Shown: positions 18,188-23,169 of the stretch, piece by piece
How the letters are laid out: each line of letters starts with the position of its first letter
Numbering within the stretch: position 1 is the first letter of the stretch
NCBI GenBank assembly: GCA_002007315.1
Contig: LNZQ01000091.1
Span: forward strand, 1-23,169
DNA length: 23,169 nucleotides
Source of the DNA: Epulopiscium sp. Nele67-Bin004
GTDB lineage: Bacteria > Bacillota_A > Clostridia > Lachnospirales > Cellulosilyticaceae
Reading direction: 5' to 3'
Translations under genes and position numbers: made by a program
Notes under the pieces: model-generated
What the model was told of the DNA's origin: nothing
What the model saw: only the letters and a program-made list of their open reading frames with translations
The model's database searches: none

Positions 18188-19447
18188 ATGACAATGACAC
18201 AAAAAATATTGGCAGCACATGCAGGACTTGAAAAAGTTGTGGCTGGACAATTGATAGAGGCAAATTTAGATTTGGTGTTAGGAAACGATATTACAACGCC
18301 AGTTGCAATAAAAGAGTTTGATAAAATAGGGGTAGACGGGGTTTTCGATAAAGATAAGGTGGCGATAGTTCCAGACCATTTTACGCCTGCAAAAGACATA
18401 CAAGCTGCAACACAATGTAAATGCGTGCGTGAATTTGCTATTAATAAGGAAATAACTAATTATTTTGAAGTTGGAGAAATGGGTATTGAACACGCCCTAA
18501 TTCCTGAAAAAGGACTTGCTGTGCCAGGCGATGTGATAATTGGTGCAGACTCGCACACTTGTACTTATGGGGCGTTGGGGGCATTTGCCACAGGTATCGG
18601 TAGCACAGATATGGCATGTGGAATGGCAACAGGTAAATCTTGGTTTAAAGTTCCTGCGGCAATTAAATTTGTACTTACAAACAAACCAAGTGAGTTTGTA
18701 TCAGGAAAAGATATTATTTTGCATATTATAGGACTTATAGGAGTGGACGGTGCATTGTATAAATCTATGGAATTTGTTGGAGATGGAATTGCTCATCTTT
18801 CGATGGACTCAAGATTTACAATGGCAAATATGGCTATTGAAGCAGGAGCAAAAAACGGTATATTTGAAGTTGACGAAAAAACATTGGAGTTTTTAAACGG
18901 CAGAACTGACCGTAAATTCACTGTTTATAAAGCAGATGAAGATGCTGTATATGAGCAAGAAATTGTTATTGACTTGGCACAAGTTAGACCAACGGTATCT
19001 TTCCCTCATTCACCAGATAACACAAAAACAATAGATGAAATTTCAGAGATTAAAATTGACCAAGTTGTAATAGGTTCTTGTACAAATGGACGTCTTGAAG
19101 ATTTGCAAATGGCAGCAGAAATTTTGCGTGGAAAAAAAGTTGCAAAAGGTGTGCGAGCAATCGTATTCCCAGCTACGCAACAAATTTATCTTGACGCAAT
19201 AAAAGAGGGCTATGTAACCGACCTAATTACAGCAGGCTGTGTTATGAGTACACCAACGTGTGGGCCATGTCTTGGTGGGCATATGGGAATTTTGGCAGAG
19301 GGTGAGCGTGCAGTTGCAACAACAAATCGTAACTTTGTTGGGCGTATGGGGCACATTGCTTCAGAAGTTTACCTTGCGAGTCCAGCAGTTGCAGCAGCAT
19401 CGGCAATTACAGGTTTTATAACTAATCCAGAAAAAATTTCAAAATAA
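18188..19447 (+). CDS. leuC: 3-isopropylmalate dehydratase large subunit
   Basis: A 419-aa subunit of the [4Fe-4S] isomerase that converts 2- to 3-isopropylmalate together with LeuD. Cluster ligands are Cys298 ([11 protein letters not shown]), Cys358 and Cys361 (TCGPCLGG). [10 protein letters not shown] (119-128) and the PDH motif (62-64) are also aconitase-superfamily hallmarks. At about 420 residues it is the short LeuC/HacA-type form found in Clostridia and archaea, not the about 470-residue form of E. coli. The ATG lies after AGGGGGAA; a second in-frame ATG two codons on is also possible. Homoaconitase or methylthioalkylmalate roles are less likely next to leuA, leuD and leuB. Confidence 0.95.
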   Translation: MTMTQKILAAHAGLEKVVAGQLIEANLDLVLGNDITTPVAIKEFDKIGVDGVFDKDKVAIVPDHFTPAKDIQAATQCKCVREFAINKEITNYFEVGEMGIEHALIPEKGLAVPGDVIIGADSHTCTYGALGAFATGIGSTDMACGMATGKSWFKVPAAIKFVLTNKPSEFVSGKDIILHIIGLIGVDGALYKSMEFVGDGIAHLSMDSRFTMANMAIEAGAKNGIFEVDEKTLEFLNGRTDRKFTVYKADEDAVYEQEIVIDLAQVRPTVSFPHSPDNTKTIDEISEIKIDQVVIGSCTNGRLEDLQMAAEILRGKKVAKGVRAIVFPATQQIYLDAIKEGYVTDLITAGCVMSTPTCGPCLGGHMGILAEGERAVATTNRNFVGRMGHIASEVYLASPAVAAASAITGFITNPEKISK

Positions 19448-19464
19448 TTAGGAGGAAATGATTA

Positions 19465-19944
19465 ATGGTTTTTAAATATGGCGATAATATAGATACAGAT
19501 GTAATAATTCCAGCAAGATATCTTGCAACTTCTGATCCAAAAGAGCTTGCAAAATATTGTATGGTTGATATAGATGACACTTTTGTTGAAAAAGTGAATA
19601 AAGGCGACATTATGGTTGCAGGTAAAAACTTTGGTTGTGGTTCATCAAGAGAGCATGCACCGATAGCAATAAAAGCAAGTGGAATACAATGTGTTATTGC
19701 AAAAAGTTTTGCACGTATTTTTTATAGAAACTCAATCAATATTGGATTACCGATTTTAGAATGTGAGCAAGCAGCAGATGCTATTGAAGTTGGCGATGAA
19801 GTGGAAATTAATTTAGGAACGGGAACGATATACAACAAAACTAAAGATGAAACGTACAACGCACAACCTTTCCCAGAGTTTATGCAAAATATTATGGCAG
19901 CAGATGGGCTTGTAGGTTATGTGAAATCGCAGAGAGGTGAATAA
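19465..19944 (+). CDS. leuD: 3-isopropylmalate dehydratase small subunit
   Basis: A 159-aa partner of LeuC that forms the substrate-recognition swivelling domain. The diagnostic [10 protein letters not shown] is at 57-66 and the N-terminal [16 protein letters not shown] is family-typical. The length fits the short LeuD that pairs with the short LeuC. It starts 17 bp after leuC behind TAGGAGG. Its last codons carry the AGAGGTG ribosome binding site of leuB, so translation of the two is linked. Confidence 0.95.
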   Translation: MVFKYGDNIDTDVIIPARYLATSDPKELAKYCMVDIDDTFVEKVNKGDIMVAGKNFGCGSSREHAPIAIKASGIQCVIAKSFARIFYRNSINIGLPILECEQAADAIEVGDEVEINLGTGTIYNKTKDETYNAQPFPEFMQNIMAADGLVGYVKSQRGE

Positions 19945-19945
19945 T

Positions 19946-21037
19946 ATGAATTACAAAATTATTGCTTTACCAGGTGATGGAATAGGTCCAGAAATTGTAC
20001 TTCAAGCAGTTTTAGCACTACACACAGTGGGCGAAGTTTATGGACATGATTTTATAGTAGACGAAAGACTTATAGGTGAAATTGCACTAGAACAAGCGGG
20101 CTGTTCGTTGCCACAACTTACAATTGATGCCTGTTTAAGTGCAGATGCTGTATTACTTGGAGCTGTTGGAGGAGCTGTTGGAGCGGATAAATGGGCAAAC
20201 CACCCAACGGGGGATCGACCTGAAAAAGGCTTATTAAAAATTAGAGAGGAACTAGGGCTATATTCAAACTTACGTCCTGCTATTTTGCACAAACAACTTA
20301 AAGGTGCATCTCCTCTAAAAGAAGAAATTATCGGTGATAGTCTTGATATTATGATAGTTCGTGAACTTACAAGCGGTATATATTTCGGGAACAAATCACG
20401 TGTTGACGGGGACAATGATGAAAGCACGTATGCGGTTGATGAAATGTATTATAATGCTAAAGAAGTACGTCGCATATTAGAGCGTGGTTTTGATATTGCA
20501 CAAGGCAGAAACAAAAATCTTGTAGTTGTTGATAAAGCAAATGTTTTATCTACATCAAAACTTTGGAGAGAAATTACGCTAGAAGTTGCAAAAGATTATC
20601 CAGATGTAACATATAGCCACATGTATGTTGATAACGCTGCAATGCAACTTGTTATAAATCCAAAACAATTTGATGTAATAGTTACATCTAATATGTTTGG
20701 TGATATTTTATCAGATGAAGCAAGTGTTATAACAGGGTCTATCGGAATGTTGCCATCAGCAAGTATCGGAGAAACTACGCTTGGACTATACGAGCCATGC
20801 CACGGTAGTGCACCAGACATTGCAGGTGAAGACAAAGCTAATCCGATCGCAACAATTTTATCAGCAGCAATGATGTTGCGTTATTCTTTCAATTTAGAAG
20901 ATGAAGCAAAAGCTATCGAAAATGCAGTTGATAAAGTGTTAAGTCTTGGGTATAGAACGCCAGATATTTTTGAAGATGGAATGAAATTAGTAGGAACTGA
21001 AGAAATGGGTAGTTTAATCTGCGAAAACATACAATAG
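19946..21037 (+). CDS. leuB: 3-isopropylmalate dehydrogenase
   Basis: A 363-aa NAD-dependent dehydrogenase that oxidises and decarboxylates 3-isopropylmalate to 2-oxoisocaproate. Motifs: PGDGIGPEIV at the N-terminus, VRELTSGIYFG, the metal-binding NMFGDILSDEAS, and GSIGMLPSASIG followed by EPCHGSAPDIAG, the usual IPMDH signature and coenzyme-binding stretch. The ATG at 19946 is preferred over the GTG at 19937: the GTG is part of the AGAGGTG ribosome binding site, and MNYKIIALPGDGIG matches the family start. One base separates it from the leuD stop. Isocitrate dehydrogenase is excluded by the RELT motif and context. Confidence 0.95.
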   Translation: MNYKIIALPGDGIGPEIVLQAVLALHTVGEVYGHDFIVDERLIGEIALEQAGCSLPQLTIDACLSADAVLLGAVGGAVGADKWANHPTGDRPEKGLLKIREELGLYSNLRPAILHKQLKGASPLKEEIIGDSLDIMIVRELTSGIYFGNKSRVDGDNDESTYAVDEMYYNAKEVRRILERGFDIAQGRNKNLVVVDKANVLSTSKLWREITLEVAKDYPDVTYSHMYVDNAAMQLVINPKQFDVIVTSNMFGDILSDEASVITGSIGMLPSASIGETTLGLYEPCHGSAPDIAGEDKANPIATILSAAMMLRYSFNLEDEAKAIENAVDKVLSLGYRTPDIFEDGMKLVGTEEMGSLICENIQ

Positions 21038-21049
21038 GGGGATAACAGC

Positions 21050-21916
21050 ATGATAATTTATTTAGATGGAAAATACGTTCCAGAAAAAGAAGCTAAAGTT
21101 TCGGTATTTGACCATGGTGTTTTATATGGTGATGGAGTTTTTGAAGGAATTAGAGTGTACAACGGTAAAATTTTTAAAGGGAAAGAACATATAGATAGAC
21201 TTTTTGCAGCTGCAAAAGCTATAATGCTTGAAATTCCTAATACAAAACAAGAAATAGAAGATATACTTATAAATACTTGCAAAAAAAATAATTTAACAGC
21301 AGGGTACATTAGATTAGTTGTAACTAGAGGTAAAGGCGATTTGGGGCTTAGCCCAACGAAATGTCCAGTTGCAACGGTATTTTGTATAGCTGCAAACATA
21401 ACGTTATACCCAGAAGAAATGTATGAAAAAGGTATGCCAATTGTTACAGCAACACAAAGAAGAAATAAAGCTACGATAGTTGACCCACAAGTTAAATCTT
21501 TAAATTACTTAAACAATATTTTGGCTAAAATCGAAGCTAATCGTGCAGGCGTGCCAGAAGCGTTAATGCTTACACATGATGGGATTGTTGCAGAATGTAC
21601 AGGTGACAATATTTTTATCATAAAAGATGGAATTATTTACACACCGCCTATACATGTAGGTATTTTAGATGGTATAACTAGAAATACAGTTATTATGTTG
21701 GCTAAACAACTAGGATATGAAGTGCATGAAAAAGAGTTTACGCTATTTAATGTATACAATGCTGATGAATGTTTTTTAACAGGTACAGCAGCTGAAGTTA
21801 TTGCGGTCACTAGCGTTGACGAAAGAATTATCGGGGAAGGTGTATGTGGAGAAGTAACGCACAAGTTGCTAGATGCATTTAAAGAGCATACACAAGAAGA
21901 TGGAATTGTTATCTAA
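21050..21916 (+). CDS. ilvE: branched-chain amino acid aminotransferase (class IV)
   Basis: A 288-aa PLP enzyme that makes the final transamination to leucine, valine and isoleucine. The fold-type IV start FDHGVLYGDGVFEGIRVYNG is clear, the PLP-binding Lys is Lys149 in PQVKSLNYLNN, and Glu182 in AECTGDNIF plus the FLTGTAAEV block near the C-terminus are conserved. It lies 12 bp after leuB with a GGGGGATAA site. D-amino-acid aminotransferase and aminodeoxychorismate lyase belong to the same fold, but the EGIRVYNG sequence and operon context favour IlvE. Confidence 0.92.
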   Translation: MIIYLDGKYVPEKEAKVSVFDHGVLYGDGVFEGIRVYNGKIFKGKEHIDRLFAAAKAIMLEIPNTKQEIEDILINTCKKNNLTAGYIRLVVTRGKGDLGLSPTKCPVATVFCIAANITLYPEEMYEKGMPIVTATQRRNKATIVDPQVKSLNYLNNILAKIEANRAGVPEALMLTHDGIVAECTGDNIFIIKDGIIYTPPIHVGILDGITRNTVIMLAKQLGYEVHEKEFTLFNVYNADECFLTGTAAEVIAVTSVDERIIGEGVCGEVTHKLLDAFKEHTQEDGIVI

Positions 21917-21931
21917 TCGGGGGGACATAAA

Positions 21932-23059
21932 ATGAGAAGTGATGTAGTAAAAGTGGGACTAAACAAAGCTCCACATAGGTCATTGTTTAAAGGAATGGGC
22001 TATATAGATGAAGAAATTAGCAAGCCACTAATTGGGGTAGTTAGTGCAAAAAGCGAAATAGTTCCAGGGCATACGCAACTTGACCAAATAACAGAAGCAG
22101 TAAAAACAGGAATAAGAATAGCAGGCGGAACGCCTATCGAAATACCAGCAATTGGAGTTTGTGACGGGATTTCTATGGGGCACGAGGGAATGAGATATTC
22201 TCTTGTAACTCGTGAACTTATTGCCGATTCAATCGAATGTATGACGATGGCTCATAGCCTTGATGGGCTTGTTTTGGTGCCAAACTGCGATAAAATAGTT
22301 CCAGGTATGCTTATGGGGGCGGCTAGACTTAACTTGCCAACAACTCTAGTTAGTGGTGGACCTATGCTTGCGGGAAAAGTGGGCGACCAAAAAGTTAGTT
22401 TATCGCTTATATTTGAGGCAGTAGGGAAAGTTAATGCAGGACAAATGACAGAAGAAGAACTTCTTGAGTTTGAAGAAAAAACTTGCCCAACATGTGGATC
22501 ATGCTCGGGTATGTTTACTGCAAATAGTATGAATTGTATGAGTGAAGTTCTTGGGATTGCATTACCAGGTAACGGAACGATACCTGCTGTTTATGCAGAG
22601 CGTATTAGACTTGCAAAATATACAGGTATGGCAATAATGAAAATGCTTGAAGAAAATATTTGTATTCGTGATATTCTCACTAGAGAAGCGTTTATTAATG
22701 CATTAACAGTTGATATGGCTCTTGGGTGTAGCACAAATACTATGTTACATTTGCCAGCAATTGCATTTGAAGCAGGTGTAACGATAAATCTTGATGAAGC
22801 AAACGCTATAAGCGACAAAACTCCAAATCTTTGTAAACTTGCACCAGCAGGATCACACCATATGGAAGATTTATATTATGCGGGTGGTGTTGCAGCGGTT
22901 ATGAAAGAGCTTACAACTAAAGGTTTATTAAATGAGGAAGTGCTTACTATTACTTCAAAAACAGTTGGGCAAAACTTGGAGGGTGTAACAAACAAAGATA
23001 CAAACATTATTAAGCCAATTGATGAGCCATATAGCCAAACAGTACCTAAAGTCAGATAG
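21932..23059 (+). CDS. ilvD: dihydroxy-acid dehydratase, C-terminally truncated
   Basis: The N-terminal two thirds of the Fe-S enzyme that dehydrates dihydroxy-isovalerate and dihydroxy-methylvalerate in valine/isoleucine synthesis. Cluster and substrate motifs seen are [14 protein letters not shown] (Cys119), [19 protein letters not shown] (Cys185, Cys188, Cys191) and [11 protein letters not shown] (265-273). Family members are about 550-560 aa; here similarity stops at about residue 370 (IDEPYSQT), then VPKVR and a TAG follow. The expected next block, GGLAVLxGNLAP, is found in no frame, so this is not a simple frameshift. The DNA instead continues in the +1 frame as a different gene. The product lacks the C-terminal swivel domain holding the catalytic Ser, so it should be inactive if the joint is real. 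The start follows a GGGGGGA site. Confidence 0.92.
   Translation: MRSDVVKVGLNKAPHRSLFKGMGYIDEEISKPLIGVVSAKSEIVPGHTQLDQITEAVKTGIRIAGGTPIEIPAIGVCDGISMGHEGMRYSLVTRELIADSIECMTMAHSLDGLVLVPNCDKIVPGMLMGAARLNLPTTLVSGGPMLAGKVGDQKVSLSLIFEAVGKVNAGQMTEEELLEFEEKTCPTCGSCSGMFTANSMNCMSEVLGIALPGNGTIPAVYAERIRLAKYTGMAIMKMLEENICIRDILTREAFINALTVDMALGCSTNTMLHLPAIAFEAGVTINLDEANAISDKTPNLCKLAPAGSHHMEDLYYAGGVAAVMKELTTKGLLNEEVLTITSKTVGQNLEGVTNKDTNIIKPIDEPYSQTVPKVR
23039..23043. other. breakpoint between ilvD and an Rpn-like gene fragment
   Basis: IlvD coding similarity ends at the ACA codon at 23039-23041. From about 23043 a different reading frame (+1) carries charged, repeat-rich protein sequence typical of Rpn-family C-termini. 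The join is abrupt, with no target-site duplication or terminal inverted repeat visible on the side that can be seen. Confidence 0.65.
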
Positions 23060-23169
23060 GGAGGCTGATACCATGGCAACGTCTTATATGAGCTATTCTG
23101 ATGAATTAGAATACTATGCTAGAAGGGAAGCTAAAGAGGAAGGTAGGGTTGAAGGTAAAGAGGAAGGTA
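23043..23169 (+). pseudogene. 3' fragment of an Rpn-like (PD-(D/E)XK nuclease family) gene, partial
   Basis: From 23043 the frame reads [10 protein letters not shown], then MATSYMSYSDELEYYARR, then EAKEEGRVEGKEEG, and remains open to the window end. Such KEEGRxEG repeats follow the nuclease domain in many Rpn/Transposase_31 proteins. The sequence before the ATG at 23073 looks like part of the same protein, so that ATG (behind GGGAGG) is probably internal. The nuclease domain itself is absent, because ilvD sequence lies where it should be. It may be unrelated to the Rpn-like gene at 4883, whose tail differs. Only about 42 residues are visible, so the family call is tentative. Confidence 0.42.
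23133..23169 (+). repeat. 24-bp coding tandem repeat, running off the right edge
   Basis: The unit at 23133-23156 (AAAGAGGAAGGTAGGGTTGA plus AGGT) is followed by its first 13 bases again at 23157-23169. It encodes KEEGRVEG repeats. Confidence 0.7.

Noticed and set aside
20038..20427. Minus-strand open frames opposite leuB, and similar ones opposite the other leu/ilv genes
   Set aside because: They are Ser/Pro-rich translations of the complement of well-identified genes, with no supporting signals.
23039..23059. Programmed frameshift or sequencing error as the cause of the ilvD truncation
   Set aside because: None of the three forward frames downstream encodes the expected IlvD continuation, so a one- or two-base change cannot restore it.

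Overview
The window looks like chromosomal DNA of a low-GC Gram-positive bacterium of class Clostridia. The base composition is strongly A+T-rich, ribosome binding sites are strong AGGAGG-type, promoters are TTGANN-17-TATAAT, and gene content is clostridial (RecU, RluB next to a DacF-type carboxypeptidase, many chemoreceptors and HD-GYP-like proteins). A Lachnospirales-like lineage is my guess, not something I can prove from sequence.

Layout. Positions 1-1560 (minus strand) hold the tail of a zinc/manganese-type ABC transporter operon: the C-terminal half of the ATPase, the ABC-3 permease, and an overlapping lipoprotein gene that runs off the left edge. At about 1561-1568 this operon abuts, head to head, the C-terminal part of a D-Ala-D-Ala carboxypeptidase. 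Both genes have lost their 5' halves at the same point, so this is a rearrangement or assembly breakpoint. The carboxypeptidase tail is followed by rluB and a ketopantoate-reductase-family gene (to 3746), ending in a terminator.

Positions 3837-8310 carry three paralogous HD-GYP-like proteins of 342-344 aa. All three have lost the His of the HD pair (it is Arg) and the GK that normally follows it, but keep HHE and DGxGYP. A PD-(D/E)XK (Rpn-like) protein with a coiled-coil tail made of a 21-bp tandem repeat sits between the first and second copies. Then come an RluA-family pseudouridine synthase, a TPR-like protein on the minus strand, the divergent recU gene (probable TTG start), and a lipoprotein resembling glycosyl hydrolase family 26 whose expected nucleophile Glu is missing. 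Two 555-aa transmembrane chemoreceptors follow in tandem, each with its own near-identical promoter architecture.

Positions 15633-23059 are a branched-chain amino acid operon, ilvC-leuA-leuC-leuD-leuB-ilvE-ilvD, covering most of the route to leucine plus shared isoleucine/valine steps. It starts only 25 bp after the second chemoreceptor, with no visible T-box or terminator and no ilvBN. ilvD breaks off after about 370 codons and continues into the 3' part of what looks like another Rpn-type gene, giving a second breakpoint at the right edge. The points most worth following up are the two breakpoints, the triplicated degenerate HD-GYP family with its embedded nuclease-like gene, and the unregulated-looking BCAA operon behind a chemoreceptor.
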